Source: Hyphococcus sp.
GTDB taxonomy: Bacteria; Pseudomonadota; Alphaproteobacteria; Caulobacterales; Parvularculaceae
Length of the DNA: 59,008 nt
NCBI GenBank assembly: GCA_021604585.1
Contig: BQJG01000012.1
Location: forward strand, 1-59,008
Direction: 5' to 3'
Positions 45,473 through 54,562 of the stretch are shown here, piece after piece; position 1 is the first letter of the stretch, and each line of letters opens with the position of its first letter. The position numbers and the translations under genes are program-made. Under the pieces are notes generated by a model. It saw only the letters and a program-made list of their open reading frames with translations, ran no database searches and was not told the DNA's origin.

Positions 45473-46233
45473 TGTTGGGCCTCGCGTTTGATCTTGCTTT
45501 TTATCAACGACTTAATTTCCGCGAGCTCGGTGATGAGTCCAGCCGCATCGCGTTGATAGGCTGTATTGAGTCTGGCGCGATGGAGGATGAGATTCATGAA
45601 ATAGGGGTCGTCAAAAATCGCGCTGATGTCGACGCGGTTCTCCGCCGGATCAACCCACTCTACAAATGAGGGGGTGGCGCCGATTTTCTGCTGAACGATG
45701 CCGCGAAGATCATAATGTTGGAGCAGATATTCATCCGTTGTGCCGAGTGTCAGCTCTTCAATCTGGCCCGCATTCGCACCGAGGGCGCCAATCGCGCCTT
45801 CCAGAAGCTGCAATCGTTTACGCAGATCCTGGTCGCGAATAAGATCCAGCTTACCGGTGTTCTTCAGTTCTTCGTATGTCGTCAGTGTTAGCGAAACGCT
45901 GGGATACTGATAAAATCCGAGAAAGACATGATCGTCGATTTCTGGCAGCTCCAGAGGGGCTGTGCGAGCGTCTATATGATCGGCGAGGCCTTTCAGGCTT
46001 TTGCTTCCGTCAATATTGATGTCGAGACGCTCTTGCAGATAGGTGCTTGTGGCGTCGATATCTTCAATCATGGCGCGCAGCACGGCCTCTTCTCGCTGAC
46101 GGTCGTTGACGGTTTCATTCCAGTTGGCGACCTGAATACCAATAAACACGCCAACCACGACGATCAGGAAATCGAGTCCGATGGCGGTCCATTCCTGTTT
46201 GCGGAAATGCGCGATGACGCGGCGGAGGATCAT
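45469..46233 (-). CDS. Array copy 3 (head A, tail loosely like 12 and 13)
   Basis: 254 residues. Head type A with WTAIGLDFLIVVVG. The tail is cysteine-free. Its central motif is TYEELKNTGKLDLIRDQDLR, with a D-I-D-A-R-T segment before it and FDDPYFMN after it, a layout also seen in copy 12. This resemblance is weak. It shares a single-base junction (TAATG) with copy 4. Confidence 0.82.
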   Translation of the reverse strand: MILRRVIAHFRKQEWTAIGLDFLIVVVGVFIGIQVANWNETVNDRQREEAVLRAMIEDIDATSTYLQERLDINIDGSKSLKGLADHIDARTAPLELPEIDDHVFLGFYQYPSVSLTLTTYEELKNTGKLDLIRDQDLRKRLQLLEGAIGALGANAGQIEELTLGTTDEYLLQHYDLRGIVQQKIGATPSFVEWVDPAENRVDISAIFDDPYFMNLILHRARLNTAYQRDAAGLITELAEIKSLIKSKIKREAQQ

Positions 46234-47006
46234 TATTCGGAGTCCTTTGCGTTGAGCACGCCAAGCACCCGATCAAGCAAGACGATGTTGCCCCTGTTGT
46301 TGATCTGCACGGAGGCGACCATGGTGTATTGATGACGGAGGCTTTCGTGGAGCGCCGGTGAAGACCGCAGCGTTTCGGCAGCCTTATTGATGATAGACGC
46401 GTCGATATTGAGCACGCATTCAGACATAAAATCTCTTGCGACATTAATGTCGTCCAGATCGTCGCTGCACCCCTCTCTGATGGCGAGTTGGAGCGGCAGG
46501 GGAATAAGCGACCGCACCGCCAGCCTGTAGGGCGAGTCGATCAGCCTGATGTTAACGTCATCATTCGCAGCCTGGAATTTATAATAATCCGAAAGCCCGC
46601 CTTCGATGGCGCCGCTGGGCAGGAGGCCAATCTGTCCCGATGAAACAATTTCGTCCCATGTGGCGCTGTTTGGCGGATTATTGTTGAACTCACTCGCCCG
46701 ATAAGCGGCGACGATGAGCGCCTGCGCGTCAGAGCCGGGAGAGGACAGTAAGCGATCCGTTTCAACAACGCTGTCGAGGACATGGCCATAGTACCCGAAC
46801 AGTGAGCGCGCGTCTGCGAGGTCTTGTTCGAGGTCTGATATGAGGCGGTGCGTGTAGTCCCGGCCAAGCTCGCGATCCGCACGCGCTGCGTTCCAGTTGG
46901 CGACCTGAATACCAATAAACACGCCAACCACGACGATCAGGAAATCGAGCGCGATGGCGGTCCATTCCTGCTTGCGGAAGTGTGCGATGACGCGGCGGAG
47001 GATCAT
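46233..47006 (-). CDS. Array copy 4 (head A, tail I)
   Basis: 257 residues. The tail is closely related to copy 16: both carry RDYT, DLEQDLA, AAYRASEF, WDEIVSSG/WDQIVSSG, GLSDYYKF/GLSEYYRF, REGCSD and a second Cys (MSECVLN), then YTMVASVQINN/YSMVASVQVNN. Copy 16 has a type C head, so the near-identical tails have been joined to different heads. At the DNA level the head block matches copy 3 on its tail side and copies 6/7 on its start side, a patchwork. Confidence 0.87.
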   Translation of the reverse strand: MILRRVIAHFRKQEWTAIALDFLIVVVGVFIGIQVANWNAARADRELGRDYTHRLISDLEQDLADARSLFGYYGHVLDSVVETDRLLSSPGSDAQALIVAAYRASEFNNNPPNSATWDEIVSSGQIGLLPSGAIEGGLSDYYKFQAANDDVNIRLIDSPYRLAVRSLIPLPLQLAIREGCSDDLDDINVARDFMSECVLNIDASIINKAAETLRSSPALHESLRHQYTMVASVQINNRGNIVLLDRVLGVLNAKDSE

Positions 47007-47755
47007 TGGTCAGTCTCCGCCATGTCCTGGCCAGCCTGAATATGCGGATAGCCATCCTGCAAAGCCTCTCGAGTCGATACCGCAGAATCCAACAAGCGCT
47101 TAAAATTGATCAGGTAAACAAGTTCGAGCGTTTGAATTTCGGCGATAACCGCAGCCGCTGAGGCATCCCCCTCCAACAACGTATATTGTAAAATGCAACT
47201 ATCCGCAGCGTTTTCCGTTAGGTTTGTTTTGCGTATGAGAAATCGATCCAGCTTTTGATATCCACGCTGCAACGGCGTATCCGCCACAGCCATGGAAGCG
47301 TTCGACCCCGCTAGTTTCTCACGAAAGTCATTCAATGCTTCGCGCGCTGTCCAATGGCCGATTAGGCTTAGGCGGCCTGACGAAACAAGTTCATCGTAAA
47401 CGCTGGAGTTTGTCGACCCGTAGCGATTGATGCCGAATTTACACAAGACGCCGCGCAATTCTTCATCCGCAGGCGGCTGGTTGCGGCTCCCGGTCAAATA
47501 ATCATAGTAGCCAATGAGCGTGTTTTGAGACTCTTCGTACTTAATCGTCCGATCGGTGAAATATTCTATATTCCCATTGATTTCTTCGTGCAGGTAGGTT
47601 GCGTACCGCTTTTCCAGATCTTTTTCGGCCAGGTTTTCATTCCAATTGGAAACCTGCAGGCCAACAAAAACCCCAACAACGACGATCAGGAAATCGAGCG
47701 CTACCGCGAACCAGTTTTGCGCTTTGACGTGTTCGGTGATACGGCGCAGGATCAT
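47003..47755 (-). CDS. Array copy 5 (head B, single tail)
   Basis: 250 residues. Head type B (MILRRITEHVKAQNWFAVA), while its neighbours 4 and 6 are type A. The tail has no close relative in the window. Central motif VYDELVSSGRLSLIGHW; two cysteines (VLCKFGIN, DSCILQYT) further apart than in other classes. The base composition of the tail looks more A/T-rich than the core genes, by eye. Confidence 0.83.
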   Translation of the reverse strand: MILRRITEHVKAQNWFAVALDFLIVVVGVFVGLQVSNWNENLAEKDLEKRYATYLHEEINGNIEYFTDRTIKYEESQNTLIGYYDYLTGSRNQPPADEELRGVLCKFGINRYGSTNSSVYDELVSSGRLSLIGHWTAREALNDFREKLAGSNASMAVADTPLQRGYQKLDRFLIRKTNLTENAADSCILQYTLLEGDASAAAVIAEIQTLELVYLINFKRLLDSAVSTREALQDGYPHIQAGQDMAETDQ

Positions 47756-48531
47756 TATTGTTTTTCCGAATTGTTATCGTTCAGTTCAGAGGCGATGATC
47801 GATTGCAGCACTTCCGCTTGTTCGCGCCTGCTTTCTATAATAATTGCAGCGACTTCCTGCGTCGAAATCCAATAATTGAGCTCATCGCGCAAGCGTTCGG
47901 ATGTGGCCATCCGTTCGACCGCTTTGCTCACAAGATTGGCGTCGACCGCCGGTTCGCACGCTATGAACTCCTGAAATGCATCACCATCGGCCCGATAGCA
48001 TTCGCGCCAGAGCACTTGCTGGATAGTTGCGGGTATCATTCCGCGCACTGTCTCGCGATAAGCTGGCATACCCTGTAAGGCCGGGTTAGCGCCCGCCACG
48101 GTGTAGTACCGTGACAGTCCTGCACGAAGATCCTCGTTTGCAATCAGTGCAAGTTCGCCGCTGCTCGTGAGTTCCGCATAAGTCGTATCAATGTTTGGCC
48201 GCCCGCTCATCTGGCTGGCGTTAAAAAAGGCCCTTAAACGGCGCCAATCCGCCTCGCTATCGCCGTTGCTTTCCGCCGATAGGGCAAGAACGCCTTCTTC
48301 GGCGACAGTCTGGCGAAAAATGAGTTCGCTACCATAATTGAGGATGTCGATCCCAAGATCATCATGAATCCTCTGCAAATAACCGGTCGCGCGCGCATCC
48401 ATGGCGCGACCTTCATTCCAATTCGAAACCTGAATGCCGACAAACACGCCCATGACGACAATGACAAAGTCGAGCGCGATGGCGGTCCATTCCTGCTTGC
48501 GGAAGTGTGCGATGACGCGGCGAAGGATCAT
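47755..48531 (-). CDS. Array copy 6 (head A, tail II)
   Basis: 258 residues. Central motif TYAELTSSGELALIANEDLR and paired cysteines in WRECYRAD and FIACEPA place it with copies 1, 8 and 20. The first 92 coding bases are identical to those of copy 7 except for one base, though the two tails are of different classes. This is a sign of recent exchange or conversion limited to the head. Confidence 0.86.
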   Translation of the reverse strand: MILRRVIAHFRKQEWTAIALDFVIVVMGVFVGIQVSNWNEGRAMDARATGYLQRIHDDLGIDILNYGSELIFRQTVAEEGVLALSAESNGDSEADWRRLRAFFNASQMSGRPNIDTTYAELTSSGELALIANEDLRAGLSRYYTVAGANPALQGMPAYRETVRGMIPATIQQVLWRECYRADGDAFQEFIACEPAVDANLVSKAVERMATSERLRDELNYWISTQEVAAIIIESRREQAEVLQSIIASELNDNNSEKQ

Positions 48532-49307
48532 GGGGCGACCTCCGGTCCGGCGGCGGAGGCGGCGTCAATCGTCCGGCCCCAGCGCGCTGCGACTTCATCT
48601 TCAATCGTCGGCGTCAGCTTTCGGTAAAGCGATGCGAGCGCGCGATACGCCTGAAGCCGATCGACCGTTTGCAGCCGGATTGCAGACACGGCGGAGGCCA
48701 CCTTCCTGTTTTTACACAATTCCTCAATGTCGTATTCGACGGAGGCCATTGACCCGTATTCGTCATAGGGCGTTACGTCTAAAAACAGAACATTTTCCTC
48801 AACGGTGAATCGATGATGTTCCGTTATCCGATAGACATTCTCGACAGACTGATTCATATGCGTAACCCGTCTGACGACATCCGAAAGACCGGTCTTGATG
48901 TCTTCGTTCTGAATGATGACAAATGAGCCGCTGGACGTGAGTTCGTCATAGGTGCGGCTCGAAAATATCGGTGCGTTGATATAGCCAAGGGTTGAAATTG
49001 CGTAGTCAATTTCTGCGCTGGCCTCAGGCGCGACCGCGCATTGGTCAAGCGCCTCGAGAAAAAGACTCTGGCCGGCGGCCTGCCTTTCCAGCAAACTGAC
49101 CGTGCGATCAATGGTTGCGATGCTTTGCTGCAGGTCTTCGTGGAGACGAACAAGATAGCCGTATTCCTTCGCGCGTTCGCCGCGCGCCTCGTTCCAGTTG
49201 TTCACCTGCAAACCAACAAACACGCCCATGACGACAATGACAAAGTCGAGCGCGATGGCGGTCCATTCCTGCTTGCGGAAGTGTGCGATGACGCGGCGGA
49301 GGATCAT
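48528..49307 (-). CDS. Array copy 7 (head A, tail III)
   Basis: 259 residues. The tail is shared with copy 17: LDQCAVAPE/IETCSPES near the middle, central motif RTYDELTSSGSFVII, and a conserved VEYDIEELCKNR / MEYDLTELCQDR block holding the second cysteine. Both class III members carry type A heads. Nearly identical head DNA to copy 6. Confidence 0.86.
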   Translation of the reverse strand: MILRRVIAHFRKQEWTAIALDFVIVVMGVFVGLQVNNWNEARGERAKEYGYLVRLHEDLQQSIATIDRTVSLLERQAAGQSLFLEALDQCAVAPEASAEIDYAISTLGYINAPIFSSRTYDELTSSGSFVIIQNEDIKTGLSDVVRRVTHMNQSVENVYRITEHHRFTVEENVLFLDVTPYDEYGSMASVEYDIEELCKNRKVASAVSAIRLQTVDRLQAYRALASLYRKLTPTIEDEVAARWGRTIDAASAAGPEVAP

Positions 49308-50050
49308 GGTTTTAACAGCGCTTCCCGCAAACTTTCGGCATCTTTGCGCCTTTGCTCAAGGATCAATACAGAAGCGGTTTCATTTGAAAGCCAGAACCTC
49401 AAATGCCGAACCAATTGCTGATCGTCGACCAGGTGCGATGCAACTTCCGATAAGTGGTCAGCCGTTGCTGGCGGCTCGCATGGCAAGAGTTTTTGGTTGT
49501 TCACCCCGGTAAGGTAGCAATGTTCCCAGATATATTCCTGAACATCAAACGGAACCAGCCCTCGGACGGCTTCACGATAGACGGGCAGCACGCTGATGAT
49601 GTCGTTAAGGTTAGTCTCGGTATAATAATTGGCAAGTTCCTGTCGTACATCAAGTTCATCAATCAGGCGCACTTCACCGGAGCTGGTGAGTTCCTGATAT
49701 GTCGTATTGACAGTAACCGGACCGCCCGCCTGACTGGCTTGAAAGAAAGCATAGATAACCGGCCAGGGATCGTCAGTTTGCTTGTTGCGCGCAGCGTTAA
49801 GCGCCGTTCGGCCAAATTCAATCACTTGGTTTTTCAACGCAATCGCATTTGTCATCCTGCCGATATCATTTTGAAGGTCCGATGCGAGGCTCTCGCGGTA
49901 GTTGGTCGCCCTGTTATTTTCTGCCCGCGCCTCATTCCAGTTGTTGACCTGCAAGCCGACAAACACGCCAATAACGACAATCAGAAAATCGAGTCCAACC
50001 GCGAACCAGTTCTGCGCTTTGACGTGTTCGGTGATGCGGCGCAGGATCAT
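49304..50050 (-). CDS. Array copy 8 (head B, tail II)
   Basis: 248 residues. It has a type B head (ITEHVKAQNWFAVGLDF) but a class II tail: FFQASQAGGP, TYQELTSSGEVRLIDEL, VYREAVRGLVPFDVQEYIW and two cysteines (EHCYLTG; LLPCEPP). Copies 1 and 6 combine this tail with type A heads. Confidence 0.85.
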   Translation of the reverse strand: MILRRITEHVKAQNWFAVGLDFLIVVIGVFVGLQVNNWNEARAENNRATNYRESLASDLQNDIGRMTNAIALKNQVIEFGRTALNAARNKQTDDPWPVIYAFFQASQAGGPVTVNTTYQELTSSGEVRLIDELDVRQELANYYTETNLNDIISVLPVYREAVRGLVPFDVQEYIWEHCYLTGVNNQKLLPCEPPATADHLSEVASHLVDDQQLVRHLRFWLSNETASVLILEQRRKDAESLREALLKP

Positions 50051-50802
50051 TGGGCGAGGCTCCCGGTTGGGTGAACGACGCCCAGCGCTTGATCCACTAG
50101 GTTGTGGACTTCATCAAATTGATCGCTCCACGGGGCCAATCCGTCGCGCAGATACGCATCGTTCCGATCGGAGGCGCTGGATAAATCGTTCAGGAATTGC
50201 TGGCTTTGCCGCATCTTCGCAAGATCACACTGATATTTTGATTGCACCTCACGAGTCTTCTGGTCAAATAGCGCTTCTGATTGAATGAGGTCAGGATACT
50301 TCGACGGGAGGTCGATGGCGCCTTGTGTCTGCAAGTCGATCATGAGGACAATCGCCTCGCGTGTCTGCTGAAAGCGGATCAGCGCCGCCCATAACTCCGC
50401 GTCACGCAGAATTTGCATCCGCCCTGAACTTATTAGCTCCATTACTGAGGGAAGCTGCGGCGCGGCAAAGTTATAATAATGCGATGATCCAATCACCCTG
50501 CATTGCTCTGCATCGAGAGCAGGCTCATCCGTTCGTTCGAAAACCACATCCGTTGCTTCGATCAATATACCAGCGCGCCGCAGACGGACATCCCTCAACC
50601 GTGCGGTAAGCGCCTCACCATGTTGCAGATCATCATGCAAGCGATGCAAGAATATAGTCTCGTCGGCGCGATCCTGACGCGCTTCGTTCCAGTTATTGAC
50701 CTGTAGGCCGAGGAATACGCCGAGCACGACGATCATGGTTTCGATGAAGACCGTGAACCAGTCCTGACGGCGGAAGGCGTCTGTGACGCGGCGAAGGATC
50801 AT
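50047..50802 (-). CDS. Array copy 9 (head C, tail IV)
   Basis: 251 residues. Type C head: MILRRVTDAFRRQDWFTVFI, with Glu-Thr-Met instead of Leu-Asp-Phe before the membrane segment. The tail pairs with copy 11: EQCRVIGSSHYYN, LPSVMELISSGRMQIL, KYPDLIQ, KYQCDLAKMRQ. Copy 11 has a type B head. Confidence 0.85.
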   Translation of the reverse strand: MILRRVTDAFRRQDWFTVFIETMIVVLGVFLGLQVNNWNEARQDRADETIFLHRLHDDLQHGEALTARLRDVRLRRAGILIEATDVVFERTDEPALDAEQCRVIGSSHYYNFAAPQLPSVMELISSGRMQILRDAELWAALIRFQQTREAIVLMIDLQTQGAIDLPSKYPDLIQSEALFDQKTREVQSKYQCDLAKMRQSQQFLNDLSSASDRNDAYLRDGLAPWSDQFDEVHNLVDQALGVVHPTGSLAQ

Positions 50803-51569
50803 AAAGAAGCCGCCTCATTATATCCGCAATCGGACCCGCCGGTCTCCAGCGCCGCCAATAATCCTTGCGCCCGATTGTGCAGGCTCTGCAGCGCATCAAT
50901 ATGAAGATAGGAAAAAACCCGGTAGCTCGCCATTGCCGCCGCAAGCGGTTCGTTTGTTTTTATCTTGTCGATTATTTCCACTTCTGTCAGATCGCCGGCA
51001 ATCGACACGCCAGCATCATGCTGGGCGCGCACAAGGTCCGTGCGAAAAAGCAGAACTCGGTCTTCTAGTTTTCTGGTTTCGTCGTGAGCGGCATAATAGG
51101 ACTGGATACAGTGAAATGACGCCATGTTGGCAAGAAGATTAGCGTCTCCTGAACTGACTAACGACGAATAAGCTGGCCGATCGCTGTCTAAAAATCTCGT
51201 ATAATAAGCCGCATTGATCAACGCCGAGGGGTGATCGTTTTTGAACACCATGGCGGGCAACATAATTTCCCGCTCCGGATTGACGACGCTATCCGGCTGC
51301 GGCAAGTCCGCTTTATCCAGCAGCGTTGAAAGGGCAGCGTAACGCCATTCAGATGTCTTTATTCCGTTTTCCATATCGGCGATATCCGAACCGATGTCGT
51401 CGGCCAATTGCGCTACATAACGATCGGCGAGGTCACGGTCCGCGCGCGCCGCATTCCAGTTCGCCACCTGGATACCAATAAAAACGCCGACCACGACAAT
51501 GACGAAGTCTAGCGCGACGGCGGTCCAGTTCTGGGCCTTTACGTGTTCGGTGATGCGGCGAAGGATCAT
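50799..51569 (-). CDS. Array copy 10 (head B, tail V)
   Basis: 256 residues. The tail resembles copy 2 (EWRYAALSTLLDKAD, RPAYSSLVSSGDANLL, RAQHDAGVS). One cysteine only (SFHCIQSYY), so no intrachain disulfide is possible unless it pairs with a partner. Head type B, as in copies 11-14, which form a run of similar heads. Confidence 0.85.
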   Translation of the reverse strand: MILRRITEHVKAQNWTAVALDFVIVVVGVFIGIQVANWNAARADRDLADRYVAQLADDIGSDIADMENGIKTSEWRYAALSTLLDKADLPQPDSVVNPEREIMLPAMVFKNDHPSALINAAYYTRFLDSDRPAYSSLVSSGDANLLANMASFHCIQSYYAAHDETRKLEDRVLLFRTDLVRAQHDAGVSIAGDLTEVEIIDKIKTNEPLAAAMASYRVFSYLHIDALQSLHNRAQGLLAALETGGSDCGYNEAASL

Positions 51570-52315
51570 AAGTTTTCCTCGTGACGGAACGATAACGCGT
51601 CGTCAAGAACGGCATGGAGCGCGCCCAGTTTTGCAGAGACAGGTAAGATGCCGCGTTTTACGTAACCCTGATATCGGTATGCATTCATGGTCAAATCATT
51701 CATGAAGTGCGGATCCGTCCGCATGGATTGGAAGTCGCAATCATTATTTTCCTCTACGCCGTCCAGAAACGATTCATCAATCGTCACGCCCGCTTTGATT
51801 TTGTCCGGATGTTTGACGACGAGATCACTCATTCGCGCGTCGATGACGTCGATCAGATGCGTTGCGCGTGCGACTTGCTGAGAGAATTCCAATACGGCGA
51901 GACGGACTTCGGACGATACGATCTGTTCGAGCCGACCTGCGGAGAGCATTTCCATCGCTGTCGGCAATTCCGCGGGCGGCACAGTCGTGTAGGTTGAAGC
52001 GCTAATGATAAGGCAATGCCTCGCCGACAGCGAGCCTCTGCCGTCGCCGCTTTGCAACGCGTCGACAATATCCAGCAATAGCGCGGCGCGCTCAGGACGG
52101 CTGGCGTCGTATATCCGTCTGTCTTCGATCAATTGCACGACTTCGCTGTGCAATCGCGTCAAATATTGACCTTCGCTGCGCTGGCGATCTCGTTCGACCG
52201 ACCATTCCTGAACTTGTAGGCCCAAATAGACGCCGGTAACGACAATGACGAAGTCAAGCGCGATGGCGGTCCAGTTCTGCGCCTTTACATGTTCGGTGAT
52301 GCGGCGGAGGAGCAT
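51566..52315 (-). CDS. Array copy 11 (head B variant, tail IV)
   Basis: 249 residues. The frame is open upstream to 52402, but the conserved MLLRR start at 52315 overlaps the copy 12 stop by one base, as at other junctions. The membrane segment ends in QVQEWSV instead of the usual QVxNWN, the most divergent head in the set. Tail as copy 9: RHCLIISASTYTT, LPTAMEMLSAGRLEQI, NNDCDFQSMR. Confidence 0.84.
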   Translation of the reverse strand: MLLRRITEHVKAQNWTAIALDFVIVVTGVYLGLQVQEWSVERDRQRSEGQYLTRLHSEVVQLIEDRRIYDASRPERAALLLDIVDALQSGDGRGSLSARHCLIISASTYTTVPPAELPTAMEMLSAGRLEQIVSSEVRLAVLEFSQQVARATHLIDVIDARMSDLVVKHPDKIKAGVTIDESFLDGVEENNDCDFQSMRTDPHFMNDLTMNAYRYQGYVKRGILPVSAKLGALHAVLDDALSFRHEENL

Positions 52316-53070
52316 TATTTGTTTTCCCCTGGGGCTGGATCGCCCAGACGGTCTCGAACCTGGCGCAGGCGCGTTTGCGTCGCGCGCTGCCAGTTCAGCC
52401 ATAAGATTTGCGTCTCGCGCAATTCCTCGACAGCCTCATAAAACCCTGGATCATCGGCCATTGCGTCAAAGTCGTAATCGCCAATGGCCGTGTACGTCCA
52501 ATTGCGGGCGCTATCATCATCGACGTCAACAAATTCACGCTGTCGGTTATAACGAAACCTCGATGTGAATGCGGGCATGTAGGCAACCGCTATCGAACGG
52601 ATATCAGATGAAGTTCGGAATGAAGCAGCACGGAAGCTGTCATACGTCGCGAGGGCGCTGCGCAATTCCTGATCGCGGATCAGCGATAATTGACCGCTCG
52701 CGGTGATTTCATTCAGCGTTGCGGAAGCTGGAAAAGACGAATTGATATAGCCGTAGCGCAATCCGTTTTCAAAACGCTGCCGCTTGTCTTGCGGCAAGTT
52801 TCCAGCATCGATAGCGTCAGCGATTACCGTAAGTCCATCAATACCGCGTTCATGCGATTCAATATTCGAACTCACCCAACCGTCGAGCTTTCGAAAATCC
52901 TGCTTAAGCGCTTCGATGATAGCGGATTCCCGAGCGCGATCCGAACGCCCATCATTCCAGTTGGCGACCTGGATACCAATAAAAACGCCGACGACGACAA
53001 TGACAAAATCGAGCGCCACGGCAGTCCAGTTCTGGGCCTTTACGTGTTCGGTGATGCGGCGGAGAAGCAT
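52315..53070 (-). CDS. Array copy 12 (head B, cysteine-free tail)
   Basis: 251 residues, start MLLRRITEHVKAQNWTAVA. No cysteine. Central motif TLNEITASGQLSLIRDQELR. A DAIDAGNLP segment and a late DDPGFYEAVEELR block recall copies 3 and 13. One-base junctions on both sides. Confidence 0.84.
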   Translation of the reverse strand: MLLRRITEHVKAQNWTAVALDFVIVVVGVFIGIQVANWNDGRSDRARESAIIEALKQDFRKLDGWVSSNIESHERGIDGLTVIADAIDAGNLPQDKRQRFENGLRYGYINSSFPASATLNEITASGQLSLIRDQELRSALATYDSFRAASFRTSSDIRSIAVAYMPAFTSRFRYNRQREFVDVDDDSARNWTYTAIGDYDFDAMADDPGFYEAVEELRETQILWLNWQRATQTRLRQVRDRLGDPAPGENK

Positions 53071-53825
53071 TAGTTTGCACCCGTAAGGTTGCTGTCTATC
53101 ATTGTCTGGATTTGATGCACTTTACTCTGCGCGACCTTTGCATTGAAATATCGTCCTACCTGCAGCCGCAGATATTGTTCAGAAGCAATGCGAAATTCGG
53201 AGTCTGACAGGAGCGCCGCATAATCGGCGTCGACGACAGGAGGAAGCTCGGCGTCAATAAAACTGAAGTCATCTCCTTCCGGCAATTGGTAGCCGGTCGA
53301 AAGACGAGAATGACGCCGAAACGCTGCGACGAAAGGCGTCATCATATCGGTGATCGCAGCGTTCGACTGGTTGATCGTGTCGAGACTCTGGTCGTATTCA
53401 ATTAAACGAAGGCGCAGCGCCTTGTCAGTAATGAGGCGAAGTTCGCCAGCGCTTTGTAAGTCACGGAAGGTGCCGGAGGGCGGCGGCGGATCTCCAAAGA
53501 CGTCTCCGTAGCTTAGCGCCCGGATCACCGCTCCCCTCGCTTCGTCATTGAACTCGCCTGAATGGAGCGTTGCGACCACAACCTGCAGATCGCTGATGAC
53601 GCCTTCATAAAATCCGACAAGCTCGTCTGTAACTACCGAAATATCTTTATAGTCGGAGCGCAGTTCTTTGAGTGACTGAAGAGATCGGCGGCTTTCCGCT
53701 TGCGCGTCATTCCAGTTCGCCACCTGGATACCAATAAAAACGCCGACGACAACGATCAGGAAATCGAGCGCGACGGCGGTCCAGTTCTGTGCTTTGACGT
53801 GTTCGGTGATGCGGCGAAGGAGCAT
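53070..53825 (-). CDS. Array copy 13 (head B, cysteine-free tail)
   Basis: 251 residues, MLLRR start. Central motif TFRDLQSAGELRLITDKALR after a proline run (DPPPPSGTF). No cysteine. A loose relative of copy 12. One-base junctions on both sides, as for copies 12 and 14. Confidence 0.84.
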   Translation of the reverse strand: MLLRRITEHVKAQNWTAVALDFLIVVVGVFIGIQVANWNDAQAESRRSLQSLKELRSDYKDISVVTDELVGFYEGVISDLQVVVATLHSGEFNDEARGAVIRALSYGDVFGDPPPPSGTFRDLQSAGELRLITDKALRLRLIEYDQSLDTINQSNAAITDMMTPFVAAFRRHSRLSTGYQLPEGDDFSFIDAELPPVVDADYAALLSDSEFRIASEQYLRLQVGRYFNAKVAQSKVHQIQTMIDSNLTGAN

Positions 53826-54562
53826 TAGCGGCTCTCCAGTTCTGCCTGGATCAGGTCGAGCACGGCCTGCGCCTGTGGTTCGACCTGGTCATACAACTCA
53901 ATCGACCTGTTTTTTAACCAGTAGTGAAACGCCGCATGTCGCCTTAAAAGCTCCCGGTTTTCGCGGACATTTTCGGCAAGGCTTACTTGCGTCTCATCTT
54001 TGAACAGTTTCTGCGTTCGTACATCATAGCGAAACGCATCGAACCCGTAATAAATCCGGTCTTCGCCCTGTTGCACCCACGATATGTTGCTTTCAATGGT
54101 GTATCGCGCCGAGTCATACCGCGCGTGGAGACTTGTAAGGCCAGTTCGGATCGCTTCATCTGCGATAATATCAAAGTTTCCGGTTGTAATGAGGTCGTCA
54201 AAAGTTGACCGGTTAGGGCTAAAATTCGCAAAGAACGCGCCAGTTGTGAGATATCCATTCGTCGCCGCGACGAGGTCTTTATCGGATACCCCACTGCTAT
54301 ATAATTGGGTCGTAAATTTTTCGATCGCTTCAAGAGAGTTTGTCGCGAATACGCGCTCTTCGCGAATATGGGCAATCGTCAGTTCTATATCATCGGCGAA
54401 GCGCTCAAGATATTGCGCTTCACTAAGCTGCGCATCTCGCACATCATTCCAGTTCGACACCTGAATACCGATGAAAACGCCGACGACGACGATGATAAAA
54501 TCCAGCGCCACCGCGAACCAGTTCTGCGCTTTGACGTGTTCGGTGATGCGGCGGAGGATCAT
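53825..54562 (-). CDS. Array copy 14 (head B, single tail)
   Basis: 245 residues. Head type B (NWFAVALDFIIVVVG). The tail is distinct, with central motif TFDDLITTGNFDIIADEAIR and an aromatic-rich middle (IYYGFDAFRYD). No cysteine. By eye its tail is more A/T-rich than most of the window. Confidence 0.83.
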   Translation of the reverse strand: MILRRITEHVKAQNWFAVALDFIIVVVGVFIGIQVSNWNDVRDAQLSEAQYLERFADDIELTIAHIREERVFATNSLEAIEKFTTQLYSSGVSDKDLVAATNGYLTTGAFFANFSPNRSTFDDLITTGNFDIIADEAIRTGLTSLHARYDSARYTIESNISWVQQGEDRIYYGFDAFRYDVRTQKLFKDETQVSLAENVRENRELLRRHAAFHYWLKNRSIELYDQVEPQAQAVLDLIQAELESR

